NCBI GenBank assembly: GCA_947642745.1
Contig: CANRTU010000009.1
Span: forward strand, 17,568 to 81,567
DNA from: an uncultured Eubacterium sp.
GTDB lineage: Bacteria; Bacillota; Clostridia; Lachnospirales; Lachnospiraceae
Direction: 5' to 3'
Length of the DNA stretch: 64,000 nt
In this document: positions 40,586 to 50,552 of the stretch, one piece after another
Layout: every line of letters begins with the position of its first letter
How positions within the stretch are numbered: the stretch's first letter is position 1
Notes under the pieces: generated by a model
What the model was told of the DNA's origin: nothing
The model's database searches: none
Seen by the model: only the letters and a program-made list of their open reading frames with translations
Made by a program: the position numbers and the translations under genes

Positions 40586-41926
40586 TCATTCGTGCAGTCC
40601 GTCCCGCTTCCATTTTTCTACTTTTTGTAAGTATTCGCTGATTACTTTTTCATATCCGTTTTCCGCCGGCCTGTAAAAAACAGCGCCCTCCAGTCCGTCT
40701 GGCAGATACTGCTGGGCCACATAATGGTCCGGATAGGAATGGGCGTATTTATATGCCGTTCCCCGCCCCAGCTTTGCGCCGGACTTATAATGGGCGTCCT
40801 GTAAATGGGCCGGAACCGGCGGCGTCTTTGACCCACGCACCAGCGCCATTGCCTCCCCAATGGCTGTACAGGCGGCATTACTCTTTGGCGCACTGGCCAC
40901 ATAAGCGGCTGCCTGGGATAATACAATCTGCGCCTCCGGCATTCCCAGACGTTCGCTGGCCAGTGAAGCCGCCACTGCTACCTGGATAGCCTGCGGGTCC
41001 GCATTTCCCACATCCTCGGATGCGCAGATCATAATCCGCCTGGCAATAAACTTCACATCTTCTCCGGCATAAAGCATTCTGGCCAGATAATAAACCGCCG
41101 CATCCGGATCAGACCCCCGCATACTTTTGATAAACGCAGAGATCGTATCATAATGGTTGTCCCCTGTTTTATCATACCGTACTACCCGCTTCTGAATACA
41201 TTCAGAGGCTACTTCCAGCGTAATGTGAATATATCCGTCCGCATCCCGCTCTGTGGTCAGTACACCCAGCTCAATGGCTGTCAGCGCCGCCCTGGCGTCC
41301 CCGTTTGCCATATCCGCCAGAAAATCCGCGGCAGCGTCTTCCAGTACTACCTGATAAGCGCCCATTCCCTTTTCGGTATCTGTCACTGCCCGGCGCAGCA
41401 GCATCTTAATATCCGCTTTCTCCAGCGCTTTCAGTTCAAAAATTACCGAACGGGAAAGCAGCGCCCCGTTTACTTCAAAATATGGATTCTCCGTCGTCGC
41501 CCCGATTAAGACAAGTGTGCCGTCTTCCACAAAAGGAAGCAGATAATCCTGCTGCCCTTTGTTAAAACGGTGTATCTCATCAATAAACAGAATCGTTTTT
41601 TTGCCATACATGCCCTGATTGTCTTTTGCCTGGTTTACCACCTGCTCCATATCCTTTTTACCAGAGGACGTGGCATTGATCTGCATAAAAGCGGCGCTGG
41701 TAGTATTGGCAATTACCTTTGCCAGTGTGGTCTTTCCGGTTCCGGGCGGTCCGTAAAAAATAATGGAGCCTAATTTATCCGCCGAAATGGCCCGGTACAG
41801 CAGCTTATCCTTTCCAATAATATGCTGCTGCCCCACCACCTCATCCAGCGTGGACGGACGCAGCCTCGAGGCAAGCGGGGCTTCTTTCTGCAGATTCTGT
41901 TCCCTCATATAATCAAATAAATCCAT
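40586..41926 (-). CDS. rarA: Replication-associated recombination protein A (MgsA/RarA)
   Basis: AAA+ ATPase acting at stalled replication forks. 446 residues. N-terminus MDLFDYMREQ...PLASRLRPSTLDEVVGQQHI; Walker A FYGPPGTGKTTLAK; Walker B TILFIDEIHRFNKGQQD; sensor IGATTENPYFEVN; C-terminal SSB-binding/tetramerisation part with GSDPDAAVYYLARML. The ATG at 41926 follows TGGAGGAACC, so the frame to 41941 is not used. Confidence 0.94.
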   Translation of the reverse strand: MDLFDYMREQNLQKEAPLASRLRPSTLDEVVGQQHIIGKDKLLYRAISADKLGSIIFYGPPGTGKTTLAKVIANTTSAAFMQINATSSGKKDMEQVVNQAKDNQGMYGKKTILFIDEIHRFNKGQQDYLLPFVEDGTLVLIGATTENPYFEVNGALLSRSVIFELKALEKADIKMLLRRAVTDTEKGMGAYQVVLEDAAADFLADMANGDARAALTAIELGVLTTERDADGYIHITLEVASECIQKRVVRYDKTGDNHYDTISAFIKSMRGSDPDAAVYYLARMLYAGEDVKFIARRIMICASEDVGNADPQAIQVAVAASLASERLGMPEAQIVLSQAAAYVASAPKSNAACTAIGEAMALVRGSKTPPVPAHLQDAHYKSGAKLGRGTAYKYAHSYPDHYVAQQYLPDGLEGAVFYRPAENGYEKVISEYLQKVEKWKRDGLHE

Positions 41927-42159
41927 GGTTCCTCCATACACAGACAGATTCCCGCCTGCTTTCTCCCTTTCTTCTCCGACAGGACGGCCGGAAGGCGCCG
42001 CCGTTTTTTCCTCTGTATAGCCTTCCTTCTTTCTGAATCACCTGTCTGTTTCCCAAATGCCTTTCTTTTCCAGACAGCCTTCTTTCCGCCGTATTCTGAC
42101 GCTACCTTTTATTATACTGTTCCCGCAGAGGCTTGTAAAGAAATAAAAGTACAGGAACA

Positions 42160-43092
42160 TTAGTCCATTACAATCTCATCCACTGTCACAAACTCATAGC
42201 CCTCGTTCTGCAGCCGGTCGATAATACTTAAAGCTGACCGTACAGTGGAAGGATATTCGTCATGCATGAGAATAATGCTGTTTTCTTCGATTTCCCGGTA
42301 AACCGTATTGCATATGCTTTCTTCATTCTGACAGGACCAGTCCATCGTATCAATGGTCCAGAGCACCTGGATCATTTCCAGTTCTTTTTCTATCTTTTTA
42401 CTGGCGCTTCCAAACGGAGGACGCAAAAAACACGGTTCTTCGCCCGTGTATTTTGCTATCACTTCATTTGCTTTTTTTATTTCTTTTCTGGCGGCAGTGC
42501 GGGTCATGGTCTTTAAATCCACATGGTTATACGTATGATTGCCAATCAGATGGCCTTCTTCCACAATGCGCTTCATAATTTCCGGCTGTTCCTTTGCGGC
42601 GGCGCCTATGACAAAAAAAGATACACGGACTCCCCGTTCCGCCAGACCATCCAGCAGCATGGGCGTATATTCTTCATCCGGTCCGTCATCAAATGTCAGG
42701 GCGATTTTTTTCTTTTCCACAACCGGCTCCGGCCTGTTTCCAAGATCAGCGTCCTGATTTGTCCCGTTCCCTTCCCTGCTTCCAGCGGTATAGACAACAT
42801 CGCTGCCGCCAGGGCCGTCCCCTTTCCCGCTGCCTCCCGCAGCGTCCGTGCCGCCTGATCCGGCCGGCCGGCCGCTCCCTGTGGCCATGCCGGCGTCCTG
42901 ACCGCTGTCCCGTCCAGTGCCATATATGACCACACTGCTGCCGGCCGCCGCTTCTTCCCGCTCCGGATGCAGCGCCACACGGTCAATCATAGTAACAATT
43001 ATTGTGAAAAAAAGAGCCAGCCCACAGGACATTGCGATCCTGCGGATATGCTGCTTCAACGGAATAACAATTCTGGAACTATACTTTTTCAA
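42160..43092 (-). CDS. Polysaccharide deacetylase (NodB domain, CE4)
   Basis: 310-residue secreted or membrane-anchored deacetylase, likely acting on peptidoglycan or another wall glycan. One N-terminal membrane helix (about 18-36), a glycine/serine/aspartate-rich linker (50-125), then the NodB domain: ALTFDDGPDEEYTP (metal aspartate and base), HLIGNHTYNHVDL (metal histidines), LRPPFGSASKK, and IILMHDEYPSTV. The start is a TTG codon after AGGAGATATCC. Upstream of 43092 is clpB, 91 bp away. Confidence 0.92.
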   Translation of the reverse strand: MKKYSSRIVIPLKQHIRRIAMSCGLALFFTIIVTMIDRVALHPEREEAAAGSSVVIYGTGRDSGQDAGMATGSGRPAGSGGTDAAGGSGKGDGPGGSDVVYTAGSREGNGTNQDADLGNRPEPVVEKKKIALTFDDGPDEEYTPMLLDGLAERGVRVSFFVIGAAAKEQPEIMKRIVEEGHLIGNHTYNHVDLKTMTRTAARKEIKKANEVIAKYTGEEPCFLRPPFGSASKKIEKELEMIQVLWTIDTMDWSCQNEESICNTVYREIEENSIILMHDEYPSTVRSALSIIDRLQNEGYEFVTVDEIVMD

Positions 43093-43183
43093 TGGATATC
43101 TCCTGCTGAATCTTCATTTTCTACTATTGTATTCCGCTTTTATTGTTTTATATCAGCTATTTTTCCAGACAGCCTGTTTCCTG

Positions 43184-45769
43184 CTATCCTTTTACCACCG
43201 CCTCCAGATTTCCATCTGTTAACTGTATAAGAATCGTATCCCCGGCCTTTACCCGGTCCTCCAGAATAATTTTAGCCGCCAGTGTCTCCACCGTCTTTTG
43301 CAGATACCGTTTCAGCGGTCTTGCGCCGTAAACCGGATCATAACCATTTGTCACAATAAATTTCTCCGCCTGCGGCGTCAGTTCCACCGATAACTCCCGG
43401 TCCGCCAGCCGGCGGTTCAGATCCGCCGTCAGCAGGTGGATAATGCTGCCAATATCCCCGGATGTCAGCGGCCGGAACAGGATGATTTCGTCCAGGCGGT
43501 TTAAAAATTCCGGCCTGAAACCGGCCCGCAGTTCGTTCATTACCGACTGTTCACATTCCGGCGTCACATCTCCGTTCTGGTCAATCCCTTCCAGCAGATA
43601 AGAAGAGCCGATATTGGACGTCATAATCAGAATCGTATTTTTAAAGTCCACCGTCCTGCCCTGGGAATCTGTAATACGCCCGTCATCCAGTACCTGTAAC
43701 AGTACATTAAACACATCCGGATGCGCCTTTTCCACTTCATCAAATAATACTACAGAATATGGCTTTCTGCGGACTGCTTCTGTCAGCTGGCCGCCCTCTT
43801 CATAGCCCACATATCCTGGAGGCGCCCCGATCAGACGGGAAACCGAATATTTCTCCATATATTCGCTCATATCCAGCCGTACCATATTATTTTCATCATC
43901 AAACAGACTGGCTGCGAGGGCTTTAGCCAGCTCCGTCTTGCCCACCCCGGTAGGTCCCAGGAACAGGAAAGAACCGATCGGCCTGGAAGGATCCTTTATG
44001 CCCGCTTTGGAACGGATAATCGCTTCTGTTACTTTCGTCACGCCCTCATCCTGTCCGATCACCCGTTTATGGAGTTCCTCATCCAGATGCAGCGTTTTGC
44101 TCCGCTCGCTTTCTGTTAATTTCGCAACCGGAATGCCGGTCCAGCGGGAAATGATTTTCGCAATCTCTTCATCACTGACATTTTCATGCATAAGCGTATG
44201 AGTTTCCCGCTTTACCTTTTCTTCCTCAATCTCAAGCTGTTTCTGTATCTGCGGCAGACGGCCGTACTGCAACTCCGCCGCTTTATTCAGATCATATTCC
44301 TGTTGTGCCTGCGTAATCTCTTTGCGTACGTTTTCCAGCTCTTCCCGCAGCTGCCGGACTGTCTCAATCGACTTTTTCTCATTGTCCCACTGGGCTTTTT
44401 TCGTCTGCAGCTCACTGTTTAATTCCGCCAGATCTTTCTGGAGATGTTCCAGCCGGTCCCTGCTAAGATGATCTGTCTCTTTTTTCAGTGCGGTTTCTTC
44501 GATCTGCATCTGCATGACGCGACGGTTCAGCTCGTCCAGCTCCGCCGGCATGGAATCCAGTTCCGTTTTAATCAGCGCACATGCTTCATCCACCAGGTCA
44601 ATGGCCTTGTCCGGCAAAAACCGGTCCGAAATATACCGGTTGGACAGTACCGCAGCCGATACAAGCGCTGCGTCCGCAATCTTTACGCCATGGAAAACCT
44701 CATACCGCTCCTTCAGTCCCCTTAAAATGGACACTGTCTCCTCCACGGTTGGCTCGTTTACCTGCACCGGCTGGAAACGCCGTTCCAGCGCCGCATCCTT
44801 TTCAATATATTCCCGGTACTCATCCAGGGTAGTGGCGCCGATACAGTGCAGCTCTCCCCTGGCCAGCATTGGTTTCAGCATATTTCCAGCGTCCAGCGCC
44901 CCGTCAGTTTTTCCGGCGCCCACAATCGTATGCAGCTCATCAATAAATAGAATAATCTGCCCGTCGCTTTTACGCACTTCATCCAGCACGGCTTTCAGCC
45001 GTTCTTCAAACTCGCCCCGGTATTTTGCGCCGGCCACCAGCGCTCCCATATCGAGGGCAAACAGCTTTTTATCCTTTAGCCCTTCCGGTACATCTCCCCG
45101 GACGATCCGCTGTGCCAGTCCTTCCACAACAGCCGTTTTACCAACGCCCGGCTCACCGATCAGCACCGGATTATTTTTTGTCTTTCTGGAGAGGATTCTG
45201 ACCACATTACGGATCTCCCCATCCCGCCCGATTACCGGATCGGATTTCTGCTCCCTGGCCCGCTCCACCATATCATAGCCATACTTCTCCAGTGTATCAT
45301 AAGTATCCTCCGGATGATCCGAAGTCACCCGCTGGTTGCCCCGGACAGTGGAAAGCGCCTGCAGAAACCGTTCTTTTGTAATGCCGTACTCTTTAAAAAC
45401 AGCTTTCAGCGCCTGATTCGGATGTCTTAACAGACTCAGGAACAAATGCTCCACAGAGACATATTCATCCCCCATCTGCTTCGCTTCATCCTCTGCGCTG
45501 ATCAGTACCTGATTCAGGTACTGGCCCACATAAATCTGTCCGCCGGAGACTTTCACCCGTGCTTCCAGACGCCGGATCGCATTGTTGATAAAATGCTCTT
45601 TATTTATATCCATTTTTTCAATCAGTTTCGGAATCAGCCCGTCTTCCTGACGCAGCAGCGCCACCAGCAGATGTTCCTGTTCGAGCTCCTGATTGCCGTA
45701 TTCATAAGCCAGTTTTTCACAGTCGTTAACCGCTTCAATAGATTTTTGTGTAAATTTCTGAATATTCAT
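43184..45769 (-). CDS. clpB: ATP-dependent chaperone ClpB
   Basis: Disaggregase that works with DnaK. 861 residues: Clp_N double repeat (1-150), AAA-1 with [17 protein letters not shown], a coiled-coil middle domain (about 400-520) that marks ClpB rather than ClpC, and AAA-2 with [15 protein letters not shown] and a typical C-terminus. The start at 45769 has AAGGAGGCAATG; a longer frame to 45898 would run into the promoter. A CIRCE-like site at the promoter suggests HrcA control. Confidence 0.96.
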   Translation of the reverse strand: MNIQKFTQKSIEAVNDCEKLAYEYGNQELEQEHLLVALLRQEDGLIPKLIEKMDINKEHFINNAIRRLEARVKVSGGQIYVGQYLNQVLISAEDEAKQMGDEYVSVEHLFLSLLRHPNQALKAVFKEYGITKERFLQALSTVRGNQRVTSDHPEDTYDTLEKYGYDMVERAREQKSDPVIGRDGEIRNVVRILSRKTKNNPVLIGEPGVGKTAVVEGLAQRIVRGDVPEGLKDKKLFALDMGALVAGAKYRGEFEERLKAVLDEVRKSDGQIILFIDELHTIVGAGKTDGALDAGNMLKPMLARGELHCIGATTLDEYREYIEKDAALERRFQPVQVNEPTVEETVSILRGLKERYEVFHGVKIADAALVSAAVLSNRYISDRFLPDKAIDLVDEACALIKTELDSMPAELDELNRRVMQMQIEETALKKETDHLSRDRLEHLQKDLAELNSELQTKKAQWDNEKKSIETVRQLREELENVRKEITQAQQEYDLNKAAELQYGRLPQIQKQLEIEEEKVKRETHTLMHENVSDEEIAKIISRWTGIPVAKLTESERSKTLHLDEELHKRVIGQDEGVTKVTEAIIRSKAGIKDPSRPIGSFLFLGPTGVGKTELAKALAASLFDDENNMVRLDMSEYMEKYSVSRLIGAPPGYVGYEEGGQLTEAVRRKPYSVVLFDEVEKAHPDVFNVLLQVLDDGRITDSQGRTVDFKNTILIMTSNIGSSYLLEGIDQNGDVTPECEQSVMNELRAGFRPEFLNRLDEIILFRPLTSGDIGSIIHLLTADLNRRLADRELSVELTPQAEKFIVTNGYDPVYGARPLKRYLQKTVETLAAKIILEDRVKAGDTILIQLTDGNLEAVVKG

Positions 45770-45888
45770 AACATTGCCTCCTTTGAAAAGTGAATCCCGG
45801 ATAAAAACAGAATCCCGAAGCTTCGCACCCAGACCATTCTGCCCATCTTCCCAGGGATCCGTAACAGGAACTTTGTTTGTCTGTAAGC

Positions 45889-45931
45889 AATATAACACGT
45901 ATTGTTAGCCACGTCAATAGTTGAGTGCTAA
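45889..45931 (-). promoter_or_regulatory. clpB promoter with a CIRCE-like operator
   Basis: TTGACG (45917-45912), 17 bases, TATATT (45894-45889) on the minus strand. Overlapping it, 45931-45905 reads TTAGCACTC, nine bases, CGTGGCTAA. The first half matches the HrcA CIRCE half-site perfectly and the second half only at its last five bases. Confidence 0.75.
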
Positions 45932-46033
45932 AATTTTCTGACAAATTTTGCAATAACCAGATAGAAATTACCGTGAATACGGACAACTATGTGCCAGATC
46001 TTACATATACGCTGGCAGCCGGAGCGGACAATG

Positions 46034-46184
46034 CTGGATCATACACGGTTATCTTTTATTTTTAAATTATGGCAGCCAGAAGATAATCGTATATTCCGGC
46101 TGCCTTTCACCGGCATCTGGGAATATACATCCATCTGCCAGCTGATCCAGTGTTTAAAACTGAAAGATAATCATGTATGATCAG
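46034..46184. mobile_element. MITE-like element, intact copy
   Basis: 151 bp with terminal inverted repeats of about 32 bp: left arm 46034-46066 (CTGGATCATACACGGTTATC...) and right arm 46153-46184 (...GATAATCATGTATGATCAG) differ at only a few places. The interior has GGCAGCC and GGCTGCC arms forming a second stem and codes for nothing. A split relative occurs at 53686-54393. No clear target-site duplication was found. Confidence 0.75.
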
Positions 46185-46258
46185 ACATGATCGCTATAGA
46201 GAAAGAATTCTTCTGAATGCGGCTTACGTATATTTCTTATAAATTTATATTCCCCATA

Positions 46259-46307
46259 TGTCAGTACAATCTTCACTATTTTATATGGTAAAAAGATTGT
46301 ACTGACA
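46259..46307. repeat. 15-bp perfect hairpin after the GT2 gene
   Basis: TGTCAGTACAATCTT (46259-46273) and its complement (46293-46307) around a 19-base AT-rich loop, 26 bp after the GT2 stop. No T-run follows, so it is not a classical terminator. The base stretch TGACACACTCTGGCA at its right resembles one arm of the small element at 54825-54894. Confidence 0.6.
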
Positions 46308-46332
46308 CACTCTGGCAGACACAGGCATCCGC

Positions 46333-47250
46333 TTACTTTACATGCGTCGCAATACGCACTGCCGCCGCCATCCCGCCGTCTCCATACGACGGATGTTTCA
46401 TAAACGCCTGCGACTGTCCGCTTAAATCTCTGCCTTCACACATGTTCCGTGCCATTTCACTTTCCCACCCCCAGAGCCGTTTCATGGATATGGATTCCAG
46501 TCCCTGTACTGCCTCCGTCACATGGTCCCGGTAGGTGGCGACGTGCTTTTTTATAATAAAACGCATCAGATCCAGCCGCTTCTCCATACTTTTTACATTC
46601 GCTGAAGCCGGCGCTGTCCGGTAATCAATAAGCGGTTCTCTAACAATTCCAATGCGGGCCTCTGGCGCTGTCTCCAGCATACTGAGAAAAAAATCCCAGT
46701 CTTCAAATCCGCTGCGCATGGACTCGTCATACCCTCCGCACTGCTCCCATACTTCACGGCGGCATATATGTGTGGCCGGACAGCTGTTACGTGCCAGAAA
46801 ATCCGTAATCCCTCCTCCGTCAGGACAGATCACCGCTTCCAGCACTCCGAACGTACGCATCCAGGAAGACGCCGCCACCATTTCCGGATGACTGCGCAGC
46901 AGATGACCCGCCTGTTCTATAAACGCCGGTTCCAGTCTGTCGTCCCCGTCGAGTACCAGTACCAGCGGCGCCTGCGTCCTGCGGATACCCGCATTTCTGG
47001 CCAGGGACACGCCGCCGTTTTGCTGCCGCTGCACCGTTACCGGAACAGCCCTGCCGGATTCCTCTTCCAGACTGTTTAATATACGCACTGATTCCTCCTC
47101 TGTGGAACCGTCGTCCAGGATAATAATTCCAGCCGGCGGCGTTGTCTGGGCACATAACGAATCCACGGCTTCACAGATCATTGCCCCCTGATTAAAACTG
47201 GTAACAACCGCCTCCACGTCACTGGCTGTACAATCACTGTTTCTGTTCAT
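46333..47250 (-). CDS. Family 2 glycosyltransferase
   Basis: 305-residue GT-A enzyme: AVVTSFNQGAMICEAVDSL, IIILDDGSTEEESVRIL, and LVLDGDDRLEPAFI (DxD metal site). The C-terminal part has GGYDESMRSGFEDWDFFLSM, the usual acceptor/base region. Acceptor and sugar are unknown. The start at 47250 follows AAAGGAGATAATC; the frame to 47457 would translate part of a repeat element (copy 4) and is rejected. It stands alone between the MITE-like element and the repeat pair next to tRNA-Leu. Confidence 0.85.
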   Translation of the reverse strand: MNRNSDCTASDVEAVVTSFNQGAMICEAVDSLCAQTTPPAGIIILDDGSTEEESVRILNSLEEESGRAVPVTVQRQQNGGVSLARNAGIRRTQAPLVLVLDGDDRLEPAFIEQAGHLLRSHPEMVAASSWMRTFGVLEAVICPDGGGITDFLARNSCPATHICRREVWEQCGGYDESMRSGFEDWDFFLSMLETAPEARIGIVREPLIDYRTAPASANVKSMEKRLDLMRFIIKKHVATYRDHVTEAVQGLESISMKRLWGWESEMARNMCEGRDLSGQSQAFMKHPSYGDGGMAAAVRIATHVK

Positions 47251-47383
47251 CTGATTATCTCCTTTCATCGCTGGCGGTTCAGAGCCTGCAGTATTTTTCC
47301 CCTCTTTTTCTTTTGGTGATAAGTACCTTCGGCTGCCTTTGTACGGATCGTAAAAGAACTGAATCCTGTCATATTTTTTAAAT

Positions 47384-47510
47384 ATATCCGGCTTCTCCAG
47401 ATACTCTGCCTGCGGCAGGCTGCCTCTGGCAACATTTTCCTCTTTGTCGCAGGGCAATCCTCCCAGAGGGTTTTTCTTTTTACGACGATCTTTCTTCCTA
47501 TAAAGTAAAT
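47384..47510 (+). repeat. GTATCCGGC element, copy 4 (decayed)
   Basis: Proximal hairpin degraded (TATCCGGC...CCAGATAC), core of the second subtype (GTCGCAGGGCAATCC then CCCAGAGGG), distal hairpin largely lost on its 5' side with the 3' arm CCTATAAAGTAAAT still present. Confidence 0.75.
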
Positions 47511-47645
47511 AAGTATCCGGCAGAGCCGGATACTCCGCCTGCGGCGGACTGCCTCTGGCAGCTTCTTCCCCTCCGTCGCAGGTTGTTCCTGCCCAGAGGG
47601 TTATTATCTTACAGGCCGATCTTTTCTATTCTATAAGATAAAAAA
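47511..47645 (+). repeat. GTATCCGGC element, copy 5
   Basis: Perfect proximal hairpin GTATCCGGC/GCCGGATAC, core of the second subtype (GTCGCAGGTTGTTCC then CCCAGAGGG), and an imperfect distal stem (TTATCTTACAG...CTATAAGATAA). In tandem with copy 4, and its end runs into the tRNA-Leu terminator. Confidence 0.85.
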
Positions 47646-47673
47646 CCCTGTAAATACCAGATTTACAGGGTTT
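47637..47673 (-). terminator. Terminator of tRNA-Leu
   Basis: 13-bp perfect stem (47643-47655/47661-47673, ACCAG loop) followed by T's on the minus strand, 13 bp after the tRNA 3' end. Confidence 0.85.
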
Positions 47674-47686
47674 GCATACATATAAA

Positions 47687-47766
<80 letters not shown>

Positions 47767-47797
47767 ATTACGGGTTCATTATACCTGAACCTGTCTG

Positions 47798-48514
47798 CTA
47801 TTTCAAGCCAATATTCAAAAAAATATCAATCTCCGGATAATATTTCATAATTGCCCGTCCAATAATTTTTTCTTTCTGCACGAAAGAATAGGACATCGCT
47901 TCTTCTTCACTGGAGGCCACCCCGTCGTCAATGGCACATTCCGCCCAGTCCCTGCCGTCCTCTGAGAGATTCCGGTTGTCCCCCATCATAAAATAACAGC
48001 CTTCTGGCACTTCAAACCGGTATCCGTCATTTCTGGACACCCATTTTTCTGGCAGATAGATTTCTTCCAGCGGTTCCGCCGCTTTGTCAATATAGATCTT
48101 TCCTTTTTTGATCTCCACAGTCTCCCCGGGCAGTCCGATGACACGTTTGATATAAATCGTTTCTTCGTCTACCGGATATTTAAACATTACCACATCAAAC
48201 CGTTCTGGCCCCTTTAAGACATATGACAGCCTGCAGCCAAATACCCGGTCCCCCACCATCAGCAGCTTTTCCATGGATTCCGACGGGATCACTGCGTTAA
48301 TCAGTACAAAATGATTCATCAAAAGCCCGGCGATACAGGCAATGACAATGATTTTGACATAACTGAGAATTTCCTTATACAGCGGCCGTTTTTCCTCACC
48401 GTCTGTTTCCTTCCGTTGTGCGCCGCCTTCCGGCCCTGGCTGCCCGCCCCGGCTGCGTGCCGTATCCGGCTCCTCCAGTTTCTGATTATTATCCAGACGA
48501 TTGTCCACTTTCAT
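47798..48514 (-). CDS. lepB: Signal peptidase I (first of a tandem pair)
   Basis: Membrane serine protease that removes signal peptides. About 238 residues: charged N-terminal tail (1-50), one membrane helix (about 57-75), catalytic serine in IPSESMEKLL, catalytic lysine in IYIKRVIGLPGE, and FMMGDNRNLSEDGRDW. Starts at 48514 or 48523 are both possible; AAAGG lies near either. 26 bp downstream of a second lepB. Confidence 0.92.
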   Translation of the reverse strand: MKVDNRLDNNQKLEEPDTARSRGGQPGPEGGAQRKETDGEEKRPLYKEILSYVKIIVIACIAGLLMNHFVLINAVIPSESMEKLLMVGDRVFGCRLSYVLKGPERFDVVMFKYPVDEETIYIKRVIGLPGETVEIKKGKIYIDKAAEPLEEIYLPEKWVSRNDGYRFEVPEGCYFMMGDNRNLSEDGRDWAECAIDDGVASSEEEAMSYSFVQKEKIIGRAIMKYYPEIDIFLNIGLK

Positions 48515-48540
48515 CCTCACCATACCTTTCAAATACTTTG

Positions 48541-49194
48541 TTAATATGCCAGCAGCGACTTAAATCCCGGATAATACTTCACCACTGCCCGTCCGAGAAT
48601 CTGCTGGTCCGAGACAAACGCATACTGCTGCGCCTCTTCTTCCGTGGCCGCCACATGCTCTGCCAGCGCCCGCTGCGCCCAGAACCTGGCATCCAGGGAA
48701 ATATTACGGTTGTCCCCCAGCATCAGATAACTGTCCCCCGGCACCTTAAAAATATATCCGTCATTATCCCTGGTCCATTGTTCCGGCAGATACGGCTCCT
48801 CCAGCGGTTCCGAAGCGCCGTCAATATATATTTTCCCCTCACGGATTTCCACCGTTTCCCCGGGCAGTCCGATGACACGTTTAATAAAATTCTGCTCCTC
48901 ATCCACCGGATACCGGAAAATAACCACATCAAACCGCTCCGGATCGTGAAACGTATAAGCCAGCCGGAATCCAAACAGCCGGTCTCCGAGTTTAATACTA
49001 TTTTCCATGGATTCCGATGGAACTTCCGCATTGATCAGCACAAAATGAACCATAACCTGGGACAGGATAAACGCTGTCACAAAAATTCCCAGCAGATTCA
49101 GAATTATTTCACGTGGGCCGGATACCTTTTTTCTATCTTCTTTTTCTTTCCCATCCGTCAGTTCCCGGAATTCCTCATTCTCCTTATCTTCCAT
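48541..49194 (-). CDS. lepB: Signal peptidase I (second of a tandem pair)
   Basis: 217 residues with the same layout as its neighbour: acidic/lysine-rich tail, membrane helix (about 33-52), serine in VPSESMENSI, lysine in NFIKRVIGLPGE, and LMLGDNRNISLDARFW. The pair are clearly paralogues by local duplication, with most difference in the N-terminal tails. AAAGGAGTAAG lies upstream with a longish spacer. Confidence 0.92.
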   Translation of the reverse strand: MEDKENEEFRELTDGKEKEDRKKVSGPREIILNLLGIFVTAFILSQVMVHFVLINAEVPSESMENSIKLGDRLFGFRLAYTFHDPERFDVVIFRYPVDEEQNFIKRVIGLPGETVEIREGKIYIDGASEPLEEPYLPEQWTRDNDGYIFKVPGDSYLMLGDNRNISLDARFWAQRALAEHVAATEEEAQQYAFVSDQQILGRAVVKYYPGFKSLLAY

Positions 49195-49248
49195 TTTCCG
49201 TTCTTACTCCTTTTTGCCGCAAAACTTCTGGTTGTTCCCTGTCATCTT

Positions 49249-49465
49249 ATATACTGTCTCAAAATTTCACGCTGACGCCAGTATCCACCGTTACTTCCGC
49301 TTCCACAGCGCTGCCCGCAGACAGCGTCCGTATTACCGGCTGTCAGTTATTTTCCGCCTGAGAACATTACATATACTGTCTCAAAATATTACGCTGACGC
49401 CAGTATCCGCCGTTACTTCCGCTTCCACAGCGCTGCCCGCGGACAGTGTCCGTTATTCCGGCTGT
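49249..49465. repeat. 122-bp tandem repeat at the uridine phosphorylase 3' end
   Basis: Two direct units, 49249-49370 and 49371-about 49465, each starting ATATACTGTCTCAAAAT and containing CGCTGACGCCAGTATCC and CCACAGCGCTGCCCGC. The second unit ends inside the last codons and stop of the phosphorylase gene; the first carries a diverged copy of that gene end. No other gene is in the 49195-49452 spacer. Confidence 0.85.
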
Positions 49466-50253
49466 TCTGACGCTCTCTGTCTCTTTCTGTCCTGCTCAAT
49501 CAGAATCCGCAGCGCATCCACCGCCACTTTCACCGGACGCTGTTCTTCATAGCACTGGGGATCATCCAGCCCCAGTGCACGACGTGTCTGGCTGGCAAAT
49601 ACGAGCAGGACACTTCCTATCCGCACCCGGCGTACCGCTCCCGCAACAAACAGCGCCGCCGACTCCATTTCACTGCACAGCGCCCCGCAGCGCACATACG
49701 CATCCCATTTATAATTCAGCTCTCCGGCCACCGGCATCGTATCCGGATCATGCTGTCCGTAAAAACTGTCCTTGCACTGCACAATCCCGGTATACGCCCG
49801 CAGACCATCCGCCTGCGCAGCCTGCCGGAGTGCGTTTACCACTTCAAAATCCGCCACCGCAGGCACTTCCAACGGAGCATACTCCCTGCTGGTTCCTTCC
49901 ATCCGGACCGCTCCCGTGGCAATAACCAGGTCGCCGCCCATCACTTCCGGCGCCATTCCCCCACTGGTACCAGCCCGGATAAACGTATGCGCACCACAAT
50001 GAACCAGCTCCTCCAGCGCAATCACCGCCGAAGGCCCTCCGATCCCGGTACTGCATACACTGACCTTCTCACCGGCCATACTCCCTGTATAAATTGTATA
50101 TTCCCGGTTTGATACCACGAAATGCGCCTCGTCAAACAATTCCGCGATCATTTTACACCTGCCCGGATCCCCCGGCAGTATCACATATTTCCCCACGTCG
50201 TCAGACGTTATTTTTAAATGAAATTCTTTCTCTGGTGAATATACTGTCGCCAT
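49453..50253 (-). CDS. Uridine/purine nucleoside phosphorylase family protein
   Basis: 266-residue phosphorolytic enzyme of the PNP/UDP family. Seen: [19 protein letters not shown] (phosphate binding), [40 protein letters not shown] and [14 protein letters not shown], the purine/uridine phosphorylase signature. Sequence traits favour uridine phosphorylase (udp) but deoD-type is not excluded. The start at 50253 follows GGGAGGAAGG; the TTG-side extension to 50271 is not supported. Confidence 0.87.
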   Translation of the reverse strand: MATVYSPEKEFHLKITSDDVGKYVILPGDPGRCKMIAELFDEAHFVVSNREYTIYTGSMAGEKVSVCSTGIGGPSAVIALEELVHCGAHTFIRAGTSGGMAPEVMGGDLVIATGAVRMEGTSREYAPLEVPAVADFEVVNALRQAAQADGLRAYTGIVQCKDSFYGQHDPDTMPVAGELNYKWDAYVRCGALCSEMESAALFVAGAVRRVRIGSVLLVFASQTRRALGLDDPQCYEEQRPVKVAVDALRILIEQDRKRQRASEQPE

Positions 50254-50424
50254 TGCCTTCCTCCCGCTCACTGGAAATGTCCGTCCTACGGCCCGCCCTG
50301 CGGGCCGGCTCTTAATATTATAATCATAAACCTGGCTTTTTGCAATCCGTCCATAAAAATTTCATATTTTTCGGTAACTGTTTATTATTCATCCATGAAA
50401 ACGAAGCTGTTATAAAGTAAAAAA
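50254..50424. other. Spacer upstream of the phosphorylase gene
   Basis: Contains GGCCCGCCCTGCGGGCC (50290-50306), a short hairpin, and at 50409-50424 a TATAAAGTAAAA remnant resembling the distal arm of the repeat family. No gene seen. Confidence 0.4.
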
Positions 50425-50552
50425 GTATCCGGCAAAGCCGGATACTCCGCCTGCGGCGGGCTGCCCCCCGGCAGCATCTTCCCTTCCGACGCATGGCGAT
50501 CCTCCCGGAGGGGTTTTATCTTATAGGACGCTCTTTCCTATAAGATAAAAAA
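50425..50552 (+). repeat. GTATCCGGC element, copy 6
   Basis: Intact copy: proximal stem GTATCCGGC/GCCGGATAC (50425-50445), CCGCC-TG-CGGCGG block, core GCATGGCGATCCTCCCGGAG, and distal 15-bp stem TTTTATCTTATAGGA with its complement around CGCTCTT. Confidence 0.92.

Noticed and set aside
47251..47457. N-terminal extension of the GT2 gene
   Set aside because: The first part is translation of repeat copy 4, and the ATG at 47250 has a good ribosome binding site and begins just before the GT2 domain.
49214..49552. Plus-strand frame with repeated protein segments after lepB
   Set aside because: It reads through the 122-bp DNA repeat and into the antisense of the phosphorylase gene; no ribosome binding site or family.
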